In this document: positions 44,606-54,179 of the stretch, one piece after another
Position numbering within the stretch: position 1 is the first letter of the stretch
Layout of the letters: every line of letters begins with the position of its first letter
Assembly: GCF_010093225.1 (NCBI RefSeq)
Contig: NZ_PDWM01000001.1
Span: 62,001-126,000 of the forward strand
DNA: 64,000 bases
Source: Pseudoxanthomonas koreensis
GTDB taxonomy: Bacteria; Pseudomonadota; Gammaproteobacteria; Xanthomonadales; Xanthomonadaceae
Direction of reading: 5' to 3'
Program-made: the position numbers and the translations under genes
The notes under the pieces: model-generated
The model's database searches: none
Told to the model about the DNA's origin: nothing
The model's input: the letters and a program-made list of their open reading frames with translations, nothing else

Positions 44606-45202
44606 TCAGCCTGCGCGGCCGCGCGGCATGTACGGCGCCTCGCCGGTGTCGTGGTCGGTGGCGTCGCGCACCGCGGTCACCCCCGGCACGCGCGCGATCA
44701 GGGTCTTCTCGATGCCCTGCTTCAGGGTCACGTCGGCCATGCCACAACCGTGGCAGCCACCGCCGAAGCGCAACAGCACCACGCCTTCGGCCGACACTTC
44801 CTGCACCGTCGCGCGGCCGCCATGCGAGGCCAGCTGCGGGTTGATCTCGTTGTCCATCACCCAGCGCACGCGCTCGACCATCGAGGCGGACTCGGCCGGG
44901 GCCTCGCCCTTGATCTTCGGCGCGCGGATGGTCAGCTGCGCGCCGGCGCCCTGGTAGACGTAGTCGATTTCCGCGCCGTCGAGCCAGGCCACGCTGGCGG
45001 CGGCCACGTACAGGGTGAAGCCTTCGCAGTCCACCGCCCATTCGTCGCCGGCCAGTTCCGCCGGTTCGGCGAACTCCAGCCGCGCGTCGGCGCGCGGCGT
45101 GCCCGGTTCCACCGCGCTCAGGCGCACGCCCAGGCCGGGAATGGCCTCGCGTTCGACCAGTTTGCGGAAGTGCGCCTGCGCGCTGTCGGAGATGTTGATC
45201 AT
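44606..45202 (-). CDS. nfuA: Fe/S biogenesis protein NfuA
   Basis: A 198-residue protein with a degenerate A-type domain (about 1-90) and a NifU-like C-terminal domain carrying the cluster-binding [19 protein letters not shown] (CxxC). It delivers 4Fe-4S clusters under stress. The A-type domain lacks the three usual cysteines, as in E. coli NfuA. It is divergent from phhB and ends 13 bp before the repetitive protein start. Confidence 0.96.
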   Translation of the reverse strand: MINISDSAQAHFRKLVEREAIPGLGVRLSAVEPGTPRADARLEFAEPAELAGDEWAVDCEGFTLYVAAASVAWLDGAEIDYVYQGAGAQLTIRAPKIKGEAPAESASMVERVRWVMDNEINPQLASHGGRATVQEVSAEGVVLLRFGGGCHGCGMADVTLKQGIEKTLIARVPGVTAVRDATDHDTGEAPYMPRGRAG

Positions 45203-45280
45203 GCGGGTATTCTAGCCGCGTCCCGGCGCGCGCCCTGCAACAGGCCGCCGGGCCGTTCAGCCACGCAAGACGGAGGCCCC

Positions 45281-45631
45281 ATGTCCGACCTCATCCCGCT
45301 GGCGCAGGCCCACTGCCTGCCGCGCAAGGGCCACGAACACCGCCTGGGCCAGGCGCGCGTGGCGGAACTGCTGCCGCAGGTCCCCGGCTGGGAGCTGGCC
45401 GAGGAAGGCCGCGCACTGGTGCGCACCTTCCGTTTCAAGGACTACCACCGGACGATGGCCTTCGTGAACGCGCTGGCCTGGATCGCTCACCAGGAAGACC
45501 ACCATCCGGACCTGGGCGTGCACTACGACCGCTGCGTGGTGCGCTTCTCGACCCACGATGTCGGCGGCCTGAGCGAAAACGACTTCATCTGCGCGGCACG
45601 CGCCGCAGCCCTGCTGGAGGACCGCCCATGA
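45281..45631 (+). CDS. phhB: Pterin-4a-carbinolamine dehydratase
   Basis: A 116-residue enzyme that dehydrates the carbinolamine made by phenylalanine hydroxylase and so recycles tetrahydropterin. The motif [21 protein letters not shown] carries the catalytic histidines. The ATG at 45281 has GGAGG 4 bp upstream. phhA is not in the window. It overlaps the next gene by 4 bp. Confidence 0.94.
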   Translation: MSDLIPLAQAHCLPRKGHEHRLGQARVAELLPQVPGWELAEEGRALVRTFRFKDYHRTMAFVNALAWIAHQEDHHPDLGVHYDRCVVRFSTHDVGGLSENDFICAARAAALLEDRP

Positions 45632-46050
45632 ACCGGCATTCCACCGCCCTGCTCTCCCTCTCCGTCCTTGCCGCCGCGCTCGCCGCCTGCGGCGGTCCGG
45701 CGACACCGGCCGAACCGGTGCCGGCTCCGACCGCGGTCGCCGCGATCGACACGCCTCCGCCGCAGTACCCGCTGGAACTGGCCTGCGCCGGCATTGGCGG
45801 CCAGACCGTGCTCGGCGTGGAGGTGGGCATCGAAGGCACGCCGACGGCCATCACCCTGGTGCGCGGCAGTGGCAACGAACAGCTCGACCAGCTCGCCCAC
45901 GACGCGGTGCAGGGCTGGAAGTTCCGGCCTGCGACTCGCGCCGGTGAGCCGGTGGCGCAGGCCATCCAGGTGCCGGTGAGCTTCACCCCGCCGCCGGTGC
46001 GCCCGGACAGCTGCTTCGCGCTGGACGCGGGCCGCGCCCCGGCGGACTGA
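45628..46050 (+). CDS. Lipoprotein with TonB C-terminal-like domain
   Basis: A 140-residue lipoprotein: signal peptide ending ALAACGG (Cys about residue 21), a short Pro/Ala linker, then a TonB C-terminal-like fold ([24 protein letters not shown]... [23 protein letters not shown]). The domain has the family's conserved residues (YP, G, V, G, D, A, W.F). It is coupled to phhB by an ATGA overlap and is 28 bp before zupT. As a lipoprotein it cannot act as a classical TonB; a structural role is possible. Confidence 0.82.
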   Translation: MNRHSTALLSLSVLAAALAACGGPATPAEPVPAPTAVAAIDTPPPQYPLELACAGIGGQTVLGVEVGIEGTPTAITLVRGSGNEQLDQLAHDAVQGWKFRPATRAGEPVAQAIQVPVSFTPPPVRPDSCFALDAGRAPAD

Positions 46051-46078
46051 CGCCAGCGCTCAGGGACGAGAGCACGGC

Positions 46079-46888
46079 ATGATCGAACCCTCCACTTCCG
46101 CGGTCCTGGTCGCGCTCGGCGTGACCCTGGCCGCAGGCCTGGCCACCGGCCTGGGCAGCCTGCTGGTGATCTTCGCCAGGGGGCCGAACCCGCGCCTGCT
46201 CGCCTTCGGCCTGGCCTTCGCCGGCGGCGCGATGGTGTACGTGTCGCTGACCGAGATCTTCACCAAGTCGGTGGTCTCGTTCTCGAACGCGTTCGATCCG
46301 CGGCTGGGCTTCACTTATGCCACGTTCGCGTTCCTGGCCGGGCTGCTGCTGATCATGGTGATCGACATGCTGGTGCCCAACCCGCACGACACCCTGACCG
46401 CCGACGACCCGGCGCTGCGCGAGCACAACCGCGAATACATCCGCCGGGTCGGCCTGATGACCGCGGTGGCGATCACCGCGCACAACTTCCCCGAGGGCCT
46501 GGCGACGTTCTTCGCCACGCTGGAGAACCCGGCGGTGGGCCTGCCGCTGGCGTTCGCCATCGCGATCCACAACATTCCCGAAGGCATCGCGATCGCGGTG
46601 CCGGTCTACTACGCCACCCACAACAAGGGCTATGCCTTCGTCGCCAGCCTGCTGTCGGGCCTGGCCGAACCGGTGGGCGCGATCATCGGCTACGGCCTGC
46701 TCGCGCGCTACCTCAACGAGGCCGTGTTCGGCACCGTGTTCGGCGTCATCGCCGGGGTAATGGTGTTCCTCGCCATCGACGAACTGCTGCCCGCGGCCAA
46801 GCGCTACGCCAAGGGCCACGAAACCGTCTACGGCCTGGTCAGCGGCATGGGCGTGCTGGCCCTGAGCCTGGTCCTGTTCAAGTGGTGA
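46079..46888 (+). CDS. zupT: Zinc transporter ZupT (ZIP family)
   Basis: A 269-residue inner-membrane ZIP carrier importing zinc and other divalent metals. The metal-site helices ITAHNFPEGLATFFATLE and IAIHNIPEGIAIAVP are intact, and about eight hydrophobic segments are visible. Its 3' end is 9 bp from a long palindromic repeat. It is the last gene of the phhB run. Confidence 0.96.
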   Translation: MIEPSTSAVLVALGVTLAAGLATGLGSLLVIFARGPNPRLLAFGLAFAGGAMVYVSLTEIFTKSVVSFSNAFDPRLGFTYATFAFLAGLLLIMVIDMLVPNPHDTLTADDPALREHNREYIRRVGLMTAVAITAHNFPEGLATFFATLENPAVGLPLAFAIAIHNIPEGIAIAVPVYYATHNKGYAFVASLLSGLAEPVGAIIGYGLLARYLNEAVFGTVFGVIAGVMVFLAIDELLPAAKRYAKGHETVYGLVSGMGVLALSLVLFKW

Positions 46889-46897
46889 CCCGCCCCC

Positions 46898-47032
46898 TGT
46901 AGGAGCCCACTTCAGGGGGCGACCCGAGGCGGTTCGGAGAAACGGCATTCAACAGCGCCCTCTCCGGAGAAGACGCGTTGAATGCGGCGCCTTCCGGCGA
47001 TGTCGGGTCGCCCCCTGAAGTGGGCTCCTACA
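46898..47032. repeat. Long palindromic GTAG-type repeat
   Basis: Two perfect 30-bp arms (46898-46927 and 47003-47032, head TGTAGGAGCC) enclose a second inner inverted repeat with arms GCATTCAAC / GTTGAATGC. The element is 135 bp, sits between convergent zupT and rluC, and its right arm supplies the TAG that ends rluC. It may act as a bidirectional terminator and mRNA stabiliser. Confidence 0.85.
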
Positions 47033-47996
47033 ACCGGTCGAGCACGTCGCGCAGTTCCGGTGCCAGCGGGGCGCTGATCGCGTAGGGCGTGCGGCCGTCG
47101 TCCAGCGCGAACTCCAGCGAGGCCGCGTGCAGGAACAACCGTCGCAGCCCGGCCTTGTCGCGCAGCCGGCGGTTGGCCTCCGGGTCGCCGTACTTGTCGT
47201 CGCCGGCCAGCGCATGGCCGATGTGCTGCGCATGCACCCGGATCTGGTGGGTACGGCCGGTGTCGATCCGCACCTCGCAGTAGGACTGCCCGCCGCGACG
47301 CTCCAGCATCCTGAAGTGGCTCAGCGACGGCTTGCCGGCCGGGTCCACCTGCACGTGCCGCTCCCCGCCCTGGCGCAGGCCCACGGGCAGCGGCGCGTCC
47401 ACGCTCATCGTGCCGTCGGGCATGCGACCGGTGAGCAGCGCCAGGTAGGTCTTGCGGATGCCGCCGCCCGCCCCGCCCTCGCGCATCAGCGCCTGCAGTT
47501 CGGCCAGCGCCGAGCGCTTCTTGGCCACCACCAGCACCCCCGAGGTATCCCGGTCCAGCCGGTGCGCCAGTTCCAGAGTCTGCCCCGGGCGCAGCGCGCG
47601 CAGGGTCTCGATCGCGCCGAAGGAGATGCCGCTGCCGCCATGGCTGGCCACGCCGGAGGGCTTGTCCAGCGCCAGCAGGCGCGCGTCCTCGAACACGATC
47701 GCCGCCTCGATCCGCTGCAGCAGGCCCGGCGCCGGGGTGCCCCGCTCGGCCTCGCCCTCCAGCCGCAGCGGCGGGATCCGCACCTCGTCCCCGGCGGCCA
47801 GCTTGCGCTCGGCCTTGGCCCGGCCGCCGTTGACCCGGACCTGGCCGCTGCGCACCAGCTTGTAGACCAGGCTGCGCGGGGCGCCCTTGAGCTGGCCCAG
47901 CAGGAAATTGTCCAGGCGCTGGCCGTCGCGGTCGTCCGGCACCTTTACGGTGCGTGCGCCGGCCCGGGCCGGGGCCTCCGGGGGGGATGGGGTCAT
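47028..47996 (-). CDS. rluC: 23S rRNA pseudouridine synthase RluC
   Basis: A 322-residue RluA-family enzyme. An S4 domain (about 20-85: QRLDNFLLGQLKGAPRSLVYKLVRSGQVRVNG) precedes the catalytic domain with HRLDRDTSGVLVVAK, where the Asp is the nucleophile. RluC modifies 23S rRNA positions 955, 2504 and 2580 in E. coli. The classic divergent rluC/rne arrangement supports the name. The TAG stop lies in the GTAG palindrome. Confidence 0.94.
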   Translation of the reverse strand: MTPSPPEAPARAGARTVKVPDDRDGQRLDNFLLGQLKGAPRSLVYKLVRSGQVRVNGGRAKAERKLAAGDEVRIPPLRLEGEAERGTPAPGLLQRIEAAIVFEDARLLALDKPSGVASHGGSGISFGAIETLRALRPGQTLELAHRLDRDTSGVLVVAKKRSALAELQALMREGGAGGGIRKTYLALLTGRMPDGTMSVDAPLPVGLRQGGERHVQVDPAGKPSLSHFRMLERRGGQSYCEVRIDTGRTHQIRVHAQHIGHALAGDDKYGDPEANRRLRDKAGLRRLFLHAASLEFALDDGRTPYAISAPLAPELRDVLDRL

Positions 47997-48428
47997 GGGG
48001 AATGAATTCTGCTAGACTCGGCCGGCGATGTAAGGGTTTGATTCCGCTGGAAGAAGCTGCAGGGCCGAAAGCCCGGGCTTCCCGCGATCCCGGCACAGTG
48101 CGCGGCCACCGCTCCCGGAGCGGCCATGTTAGCGGCTTGCAGGCAGACCCGGCCATGGCCCGGTGGGTCAGAGCACCGGATGCTGAACATGTCCCGCGCG
48201 GCCCAGGCCGCCGGCCCCGCACCACCATTCCAAGAAACACAGCAAAGCGCTCCCGCGGTCCGCCGTGGTGTTGCAGCGCTGGAAACCAGGATCCGTCCCG
48301 ACGCGCCTGCGCGAACGGACGGCGAAACCCGCCCCTGCCCCCGCACCCCCGTGCACGGCAGGCCGGCCGGGATTCCAGAGAGCGAACGCCCGGCGTTCCG
48401 CGCGGTAGAGCGCGCGAGGAACGCCACA
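47997..48428 (+). promoter_or_regulatory. rne upstream and leader region
   Basis: 432 bases separate the divergent starts of rluC and rne. A -10-like TAGACT lies at 48013-48018, with no clear -35, so the leader could be about 400 nt. RNase E is known to control its own mRNA through its long 5' leader in E. coli; a similar loop here is inferred. No coding frame is convincing in the stretch. Confidence 0.4.
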
Positions 48429-51400
48429 ATGAAGCGAATGCTGATCAATGCCACGCAGGCCGAAGAACTGCGCGTGGCCATCGTCGACGGCCAGACCCTG
48501 TACGACATCGACATCGAACAGCCGTCGAAGGAACAGAAGAAGTCCAACATCTACAAGGGCCGCATCACCCGGCTCGAACCCTCCCTCGAAGCGGCCTTCG
48601 TCGAATACGGCGCCGAGCGCCACGGCTTCCTGCCGCTGAAGGAGATCTCCCGCGACTACTTCCAGAGCGGCGTCGACCCGAACAAGGCCGGCATCCGCGA
48701 ACTGCTGCGCGAAGGCCAGGAAGTGGTCGTCCAGGTCGACAAGGACGAGCGCGGCAACAAGGGCGCGGCCCTGACCACGTTCATCTCGCTGGCCGGCCGC
48801 TACATGGTGCTGATGCCCAACTCGCCGTCGGCCGGCGGCGTCTCGCGCCGGATCGAGGGCGAGGACCGGGCCGAGCTCAAGCGCGCGATGGACGCGCTGA
48901 ACATCCCCGACGACATGGGCGTGATCATCCGCACCGCCGGCGTCGGCCGCGACGCCGAAGAGCTGCAGTGGGACCTGGACTACCTGCTGGCCACCTGGCG
49001 CGCGATCGCCGAGGCCGCGCTGAGCAAGCCGGCGCCGTTCCTGATCTACCAGGAGTCGCGGCTGATCATCCGCGCCCTGCGCGACTACCTGCGCGCCGAC
49101 ATCGGCGAAATCCTGGTCGACACCGAGGAGATGTACCAGGACGCACGCCAGTTCATGGAACAGGTGATGCCGCAGACGCTGCGCAAGCTGAAGCACTACA
49201 AGGACGACATCCCGCTGTTCAACCGCTTCCAGATCGAGTCGCAGATCGAGAACGCCTACGAGCGCACCATCCGCCTGCCTTCCGGCGGCGCGCTGGTGAT
49301 CGACCAGACCGAGGCGCTGACCGCGATCGACGTCAACTCCGCGCGCGCCACCAAGGGCGGCGACATCGAGGAGACCGCGTTCCACACCAACCTGGAGGCG
49401 GCCGAGGAAGTGGCCCGCCAGCTGCGCCTGCGCGACCTGGGCGGCCTGGTGGTGATCGACTTCATCGACATGTCCTCGTCCAAGCACCAGCGCGCGGTCG
49501 AGGACCGCCTGCAGGGTTCGCTCAAGTACGACCGCGCCCGCGTGCAGCTGGGCCGCATCTCGCGCTTCGGCCTGATGGAGATGAGCCGCCAGCGCCTCCG
49601 CGCCAGCCTGGGCGAATCCAGCCAGATCGTCTGCCCGCGCTGCGAGGGCCACGGCCGCATGCGCAGCGTCGAGTCGCTGTCGCTGTCCATCATCCGCGTC
49701 GCCGAGGAGCACGCGATGAAGGAGAACACCGGGCAGGTGCTGGTCCAGGCCCCGGTGGAGATCGCCAACTTCCTGCTCAACGAGAAGCGCGGCGCGCGGC
49801 GCGAGAGCGAGCCCCGCCACGACGCCCCGATCATCATCGTCGCCGACGAGCAGTTGCAGACCCCGCCCTACGAAGTCACCCGCCTGCGCGAGAACGAACT
49901 GGGCGAGGAAAGCGGCAAGCCCAGCTACCAGCGCGGCACCCCCCGCAAGCTGCCGGTGCACGCGCTGACCAAGGCCCAGCTCAACATCCCGCCGCCGCCG
50001 GCGGTCACCCGCGTGGCCCCGCCGCGCCCGCCCCCGGTGCGCGAGGGGCGCGAGGAAGCGCCGGCGCCGGTGGCCGGCGCGCCCGCCGCTGCCCCGCGTG
50101 CGGCCGCGGCCGCACCGGCTTCCGGTGGCGTGGTCGGTTTCTTCAAGCGCCTGTTCGGCACCGGTGAAGCCCCCGCCGCGCCGGCACCGCAGCGCCCGCA
50201 GCAGAACGAAGGCCGCGGCAACCGCAACGACCGCAACGACCGCGGCGGTCGCCGCGATGGCAAGCAGCAGGGCCAAGGCAACCGCGACGCGCAGCAGAAG
50301 CAGCGCGGTGGCAACGCGCAGCAGGGCAAGGGCGGCAACGGCCAACAGCAGCCGTCGCAGAAGCAGGAGCGCCAGCAGCAGAAGCCGGGCCAGGGCAGCG
50401 GCCAGTCGCAGCAGGCCGGCGGCCGCCAACAGCCGAAGCAGCCACGGCAGCCGAAGACCGGCGGCGAATCCGTCGCGACCGAAACCGCAGCCAAGGCCAC
50501 GCAGCCGCAGGCTGCGTCGCGGCCGCGCAACGAGGAAGCCGCACGCGCGCCGCAGGCTCCCGCCGATGCCGAGAACGCGATCGCCGCGACGACTGCGGTC
50601 GCCGTGGCCGCGGCCGCACCGGTCGCACCCGTGGCCGATGATGTCGCTGCGGCAGGCACGGTCGTGGACGCGTCCACCGAAGCCGGCGCCGCGCCGGCTC
50701 CGGGCGAGGAAGGCACCGGCGAAGGCGGCAGCCGCCGTCGCCGCGGTCGCCGTGGTGGCCGTCGCCGCCGTCGCGGTGGCGAAGCCGCCGGCGTGCTGGC
50801 CGAGGGCGTCGACGAGGCCGGCAATGCCGATGCAGGCGACTTCGATGAAGCCGACGAAGCGCCCGTGACCGTTGCCAACGCCCCGCAGGCCACCCGCGAC
50901 CAGCCGGAGTTCGACTTCGACGACATCGCCGCGCCGGAACAGGCCAGGCAGGACCAGGCGTCGCAGGAGCAGGCCACGCCGGCTGCCGCCGCCGCGCCGG
51001 AAACCGCGCCGGTCGAAGCCGTGCCGGCACCCGTCGCCCGCACCGCGGAAGCCGCACCGGCACCAGCTGCGCCGGCGCCGCAGCCGGCCGCCGCCGCCAC
51101 TGCGATCGACGCGCCCCGCGCGGCGCCTTCGCCCGAAGTGGAGCCGGCGGTGGTGACGCTGGAAGAAACCGCGACGCTGCAACCGGCCGCTGCCGCCGTG
51201 CAGGCCAGCGCCGGCGAGCCGGCGGTGGTCGCCGAGCCGGCCAGCGCGGTCGAAGCCGCCACGGCCGCAGCGGAAGCCACGAAGCCGGTCGAGGCCACCG
51301 CCGTCACGGCGGTCCAGGCCAAGCCGGTCGAGACTGTCACCGTCGCAGCGGTCGACGCCGTCAAGCTGGTCGAGCCGGTGGCAGAAGCCGCCGACGCAGG

Positions 51401-51602
51401 CGAAGACACCACCGCGACGGCCGATGCCACGACTGCGACCGACGCCGGTCCGTCCGCCGCACCGGTGCCGCCGTTCACCACCACCCGCAGCCTGTTCGAC
51501 GCGCTGCCGCCAGCGGCCGACGCGGCAGAAGCCGATGCGACCGCTGCTGATGATGGCGAGACTGCCACGGACGACGACGCCGAACCGCGCCGGCACGCCT
51601 GA
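48429..51602 (+). CDS. rne: Ribonuclease E
   Basis: A 1057-residue endoribonuclease, the core of the RNA degradosome. The N-terminal half has the S1 domain (about 35-125), the catalytic Asp301 ([14 protein letters not shown]) and Asp344 ([11 protein letters not shown]), and the zinc link Cys402/Cys405 ([11 protein letters not shown]). The C-terminal half is disordered: an amphipathic segment [10 protein letters not shown] (about 566-575) that may bind the membrane, Gln/Arg/Asn-rich and Ala/Pro-rich stretches, and an Arg-rich RNA-binding block near 50730-50780. The start ATG at 48429 gives [18 protein letters not shown], as in the family. It is divergent from rluC. Confidence 0.97.
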   Translation: MKRMLINATQAEELRVAIVDGQTLYDIDIEQPSKEQKKSNIYKGRITRLEPSLEAAFVEYGAERHGFLPLKEISRDYFQSGVDPNKAGIRELLREGQEVVVQVDKDERGNKGAALTTFISLAGRYMVLMPNSPSAGGVSRRIEGEDRAELKRAMDALNIPDDMGVIIRTAGVGRDAEELQWDLDYLLATWRAIAEAALSKPAPFLIYQESRLIIRALRDYLRADIGEILVDTEEMYQDARQFMEQVMPQTLRKLKHYKDDIPLFNRFQIESQIENAYERTIRLPSGGALVIDQTEALTAIDVNSARATKGGDIEETAFHTNLEAAEEVARQLRLRDLGGLVVIDFIDMSSSKHQRAVEDRLQGSLKYDRARVQLGRISRFGLMEMSRQRLRASLGESSQIVCPRCEGHGRMRSVESLSLSIIRVAEEHAMKENTGQVLVQAPVEIANFLLNEKRGARRESEPRHDAPIIIVADEQLQTPPYEVTRLRENELGEESGKPSYQRGTPRKLPVHALTKAQLNIPPPPAVTRVAPPRPPPVREGREEAPAPVAGAPAAAPRAAAAAPASGGVVGFFKRLFGTGEAPAAPAPQRPQQNEGRGNRNDRNDRGGRRDGKQQGQGNRDAQQKQRGGNAQQGKGGNGQQQPSQKQERQQQKPGQGSGQSQQAGGRQQPKQPRQPKTGGESVATETAAKATQPQAASRPRNEEAARAPQAPADAENAIAATTAVAVAAAAPVAPVADDVAAAGTVVDASTEAGAAPAPGEEGTGEGGSRRRRGRRGGRRRRRGGEAAGVLAEGVDEAGNADAGDFDEADEAPVTVANAPQATRDQPEFDFDDIAAPEQARQDQASQEQATPAAAAAPETAPVEAVPAPVARTAEAAPAPAAPAPQPAAAATAIDAPRAAPSPEVEPAVVTLEETATLQPAAAAVQASAGEPAVVAEPASAVEAATAAAEATKPVEATAVTAVQAKPVETVTVAAVDAVKLVEPVAEAADAGEDTTATADATTATDAGPSAAPVPPFTTTRSLFDALPPAADAAEADATAADDGETATDDDAEPRRHA

Positions 51603-51611
51603 CCATGGCAC

Positions 51612-51681
51612 CTCCCCCCGCACTGCGCGGGGGGAGGAAAACGACACGAAAAGCGGGGCTTGCCCCGCTTTTCGTGTTTTC
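51612..51681. terminator. Double hairpin terminator between rne and the GacA-like gene
   Basis: First stem 51612-51622 with 51628-51638 (11 bp); second stem 51645-51660 with 51663-51678 (16 bp), perfect, followed by TTTT. The second core is the repeated GCGGGGCTTGCCCCGC. It can end transcription from both sides. Confidence 0.85.
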
Positions 51682-51715
51682 GCCTCCAGCAGCCGGAAGA
51701 ACAGCCCGCCGGAAG

Positions 51716-52363
51716 CTAGAGCGCACTCCCCGGATCCATCAGCCCGTAGCGCGTCGCCAGGCGCGCCAGCGCGATGCTGTCCTGCACGCCGATCTTCTCG
51801 AACAGGCGCGACTTGTGCGTGTTGATGGTCTTCGCGCTCAGGCTCAGGCGCTTGGCGATCGCATCCTGGCGCAGGCCCTGCACCAGCAGCATCGCCACTT
51901 CAAGTTCGCGCGGCGACAGCAGGTCGAACGGCGAACGCTCGCCGACCACGCTGGCCAGCGCCATGTTCTGGGCAATGCTGGTGCCGAGGTAACGCTTGCC
52001 GCGCGCCGCGTCGCGCACCGCGTTGAGCAGTTCGCGGGCATCGCCGCCCTTGCCGACGTAGGCGTGCGCGCCGACGTCGAGCAGGCGTTTGGGCAGCGGC
52101 CCGTCCTCGAGCACGGACACGATCACCACCTTGCAGTCGAGCTGGCTGCGGACGATGCGCTCGGTCACCTCCAGCCCGCTGATCCCGGGCAGGTGCAGGT
52201 CGCACAGGACCACGTCCGGCCTGAGCCTGCGGATCAGCGGCAGGGCATCCTCGCCGCTCTCCGCCTCACCCAGCACTTCGATGTCGGTCTCCACCGACAG
52301 GATCATGCGCAGGCCGGCACGCACCAGCGCATGGTCGTCCACCAGGAAAACTCGGATGGTCAT
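51716..52363 (-). CDS. GacA/UvrY-like LuxR-type response regulator
   Basis: A 215-residue regulator: receiver (about 1-120; VFLVDDHALVRAGLR, phosphoacceptor Asp in VVLCDLHLPG, Lys in YVGKGG) and LuxR-type helix-turn-helix (about 145-210; LSPRELEVAMLLVQGLRQDAIAKRL, LSAKTINTHKSRLFEKIG). The linker ERSPFDLLSPRE is close to GacA and UvrY. GacA controls small RNAs that titrate CsrA; that role is inferred, and no sensor gene is adjacent. The region upstream holds a 20-bp perfect palindrome. Confidence 0.9.
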   Translation of the reverse strand: MTIRVFLVDDHALVRAGLRMILSVETDIEVLGEAESGEDALPLIRRLRPDVVLCDLHLPGISGLEVTERIVRSQLDCKVVIVSVLEDGPLPKRLLDVGAHAYVGKGGDARELLNAVRDAARGKRYLGTSIAQNMALASVVGERSPFDLLSPRELEVAMLLVQGLRQDAIAKRLSLSAKTINTHKSRLFEKIGVQDSIALARLATRYGLMDPGSAL

Positions 52364-52682
52364 GCCACTCCCTCGGTATGCCTCCCCTGCGCGGCAGACT
52401 AGCGAGCGCCACAGGCAGCAGCAAGCCGCCAACGGCGCCAAAACGGCCGTTTTGGCCGCCTGCAAGCAACACTGGCAGCGATCCGTACAGAAGCGCTTGC
52501 AGTCCGCAGGGCTCCGGGGCCCGTACCGATCCCGGGGATGACGGAGAAAGGCTCGGTCGGCCAGGCTATGTCCGCGCCTCTTCTTAGTTCTCCCAACCGA
52601 GGGAGACTTGAAGGCAGAGGCGTCGGCTTCGGCTGGGGCCGCCGCACCTCGGGTATATGGCCCACCCTTCGGAACGACATCC
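52364..52682. promoter_or_regulatory. Intergenic region with 20-bp palindrome (52437-52456)
   Basis: A 319-bp stretch with no gene between the GacA-like gene and the IS element. It holds a perfect palindrome GCCAAAACGGCCGTTTTGGC at 52437-52456, about 75 bases upstream of the regulator start, and a left repeat arm at 52646-52664. The palindrome could be an operator or a leader hairpin for the regulator. Confidence 0.5.
52646..52664. repeat. Left arm of the repeat split by the IS element
   Basis: ACCTCGGGTATATGGCCCA, 19 bp, is found perfectly inverted at 54031-54049 beyond the insertion. Without the IS the two arms would be about 60 bp apart. Confidence 0.75.
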
Positions 52683-52732
52683 TGAACCGCCCCGGGATTC
52701 CTGGAGGCTCCAACTCTTGAGAGGATGGAGTC

Positions 52733-53056
52733 ATGACCAAGCCAGTGAAGTATTCCCCGGAAGTGCGGGAGCGGGCGGTGCGGATGGTGCTGGAGCACCA
52801 GTCAGAGCACAGTTCACAATGGGCGGCGATCGAGTCGATTGCCGGCAAGATGTGCTGTACGGCCGAGACGCTGCGGCGCTGGGTGCGACAGGCCGAGCGT
52901 GATCAGGGCACTCGTCCTGGCACGACCAGCGAGGAGCAGGCTCGGATCAAGGCACTGGAGCGGGAGAACCGCGAGCTGCGGCAGGCCAACGAGATCCTGC
53001 GCAAGGCGTCGGCGTATTTCGCCCAGGCGGAGCTCGACCGCCGCTTCAAGCCATGA
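52733..53056 (+). CDS. IS3-family transposase OrfA
   Basis: A 107-residue helix-turn-helix and leucine-zipper protein ([34 protein letters not shown], then a coiled coil [22 protein letters not shown]). It binds the IS ends and forms the OrfAB transposase by -1 frameshifting in IS3 elements. OrfB lies in the -1 frame, overlapping by 4 bp. A ribosome site GAGGATGGAGT precedes the ATG. Confidence 0.95.
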   Translation: MTKPVKYSPEVRERAVRMVLEHQSEHSSQWAAIESIAGKMCCTAETLRRWVRQAERDQGTRPGTTSEEQARIKALERENRELRQANEILRKASAYFAQAELDRRFKP

Positions 53057-53949
53057 CGGGGTTTGTCAGCGAACATCGCGACGCCTACGGAGTCGAGCCG
53101 ATCTGCCGGGTTCTGGAGATCGCTCCGTCGACGTACTACAGCCATGCGGCCCGCAAGGCCGATCCCGAGGCACGTCCGGATCGCTGGTGGCGGGATCGGG
53201 CGCTGGAAGTGGAAGTCCGGCGGGTCTGGGACGAGAACAAGCAGGTGTACGGCGCGAAGAAGGTCTGGAAGGAGTTGCTGCGGGAGGGCTGGCAGGTGGC
53301 ACGATGCACCGTGGAACGGCTGATGCGCCGGCTGGGACTACGCGGGGTGGTCCGCGGCAAGGTGGTGAAGACCACGGTCAGCGACAAGGCGCGGCCGTGC
53401 CCGCAGGACCGGGTCAACCGGCAATTCCACGCCGAGCGGCCGAACGCGCTGTGGGTAAGCGACTTCACCTATGTCTCGACCTGGCAGGGCATGGTGTACG
53501 TGGCGTTCGTGATCGACGTGTACGCGCGGCGGATCGTCGGCTGGAAGGCGTCGAGCTCGATGACCACGGACTTCGTGCTGGATGCCCTGGAGCAGGCCCT
53601 GCACGCCCGCCAGCGGCAGGGCGAGCTGATCCACCACTCCGACCGGGGCTCGCAGTACGTAAGCATCCGCTACAGCGAGCGGCTGGCCGAGGCTGGCGTG
53701 GACCCGTCGGTGGGCAGCGTGGGCGACAGCTACGACAACGCGCTGGCCGAGACGATCAACGGGCTGTACAAGGCCGAGGTGATCCACCGCAGGTCGTGGC
53801 GCAACCGCGAGCAGGTGGAGCTGGCCACGCTGGACTGGGTGCACTGGTACAACCACAAGCGACTGCTGGGGCCGATCGGGCACATCCCGCCAGCGGAAGC
53901 CGAAGCGGCTTACTATCGGCAGCAAGCCGGTCAGGCCAAGGCGGCCTGA
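53053..53949 (+). CDS. IS3-family transposase OrfB (DDE integrase domain)
   Basis: A 298-residue protein with an HTH_21 region ([22 protein letters not shown]) and an rve integrase core. The DDE triad is visible in [22 protein letters not shown] and [18 protein letters not shown], all intact. The ATG overlaps the OrfA stop (ATGA), so either reinitiation or a -1 shift could express it. Strong match to IS3-group transposases by motif. Confidence 0.95.
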   Translation: MTGFVSEHRDAYGVEPICRVLEIAPSTYYSHAARKADPEARPDRWWRDRALEVEVRRVWDENKQVYGAKKVWKELLREGWQVARCTVERLMRRLGLRGVVRGKVVKTTVSDKARPCPQDRVNRQFHAERPNALWVSDFTYVSTWQGMVYVAFVIDVYARRIVGWKASSSMTTDFVLDALEQALHARQRQGELIHHSDRGSQYVSIRYSERLAEAGVDPSVGSVGDSYDNALAETINGLYKAEVIHRRSWRNREQVELATLDWVHWYNHKRLLGPIGHIPPAEAEAAYYRQQAGQAKAA

Positions 53950-54009
53950 CTCAGACCAAACGGCCTCCAAGAAAGTCGGGGCGGTTCAATCCTGTCTTTA
54001 CTCAGGGCC

Positions 54010-54049
54010 GTGGCACATCCATGTGCCACTTGGGCCATATACCCGAGGT
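54010..54049. repeat. Right part of the split repeat with internal hairpin
   Basis: A perfect hairpin GTGGCACATccATGTGCCAC (54010-54029) is followed directly by the inverted arm TGGGCCATATACCCGAGGT (54031-54049), the mate of 52646-52664. Similarity between the outer flanks (near 52600 and, inverted, near 54090) suggests a larger dispersed element. Confidence 0.75.
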
Positions 54050-54179
54050 ACGGCGTCCTGTCGCAGCTGGTGGATCGTGGCTTCTATTACCCTCGGTGGG
54101 AGGCTCTCACCAGAGCCGACGCAATCGTACGCCTTCCCTTCCCGCTGCTGGACCTGCCAATCAGGAGAAAAATCCCTCT

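Larger units (their letters stand above)
52683..53988 (+). mobile_element. IS3-family insertion sequence (1306 bp)
   Basis: Imperfect terminal inverted repeats start TGAACCGCCCCG at 52683 and, inverted, at 53988, with GGAGGC repeated inside each end (about 27 bp). The element is flanked by a 4-bp direct repeat ATCC (52679-52682 and 53989-53992), which looks like the target duplication. The two transposase frames are intact, so the copy may be recent and active. It lies inside a palindromic repeat. Confidence 0.93.

Noticed and set aside
48168-51647. Long minus-strand open frame of 1159 codons opposite rne
   Set aside because: It is antisense to a convincing rne over its whole length; its composition (His, Gly, Arg, Leu-rich) is that of a GC-rich shadow frame and no domain is visible.
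52733-53949. IS element as a source of novel cargo
   Set aside because: It contains only OrfA and OrfB of an ordinary IS3-family element; no passenger gene fits between the ends.
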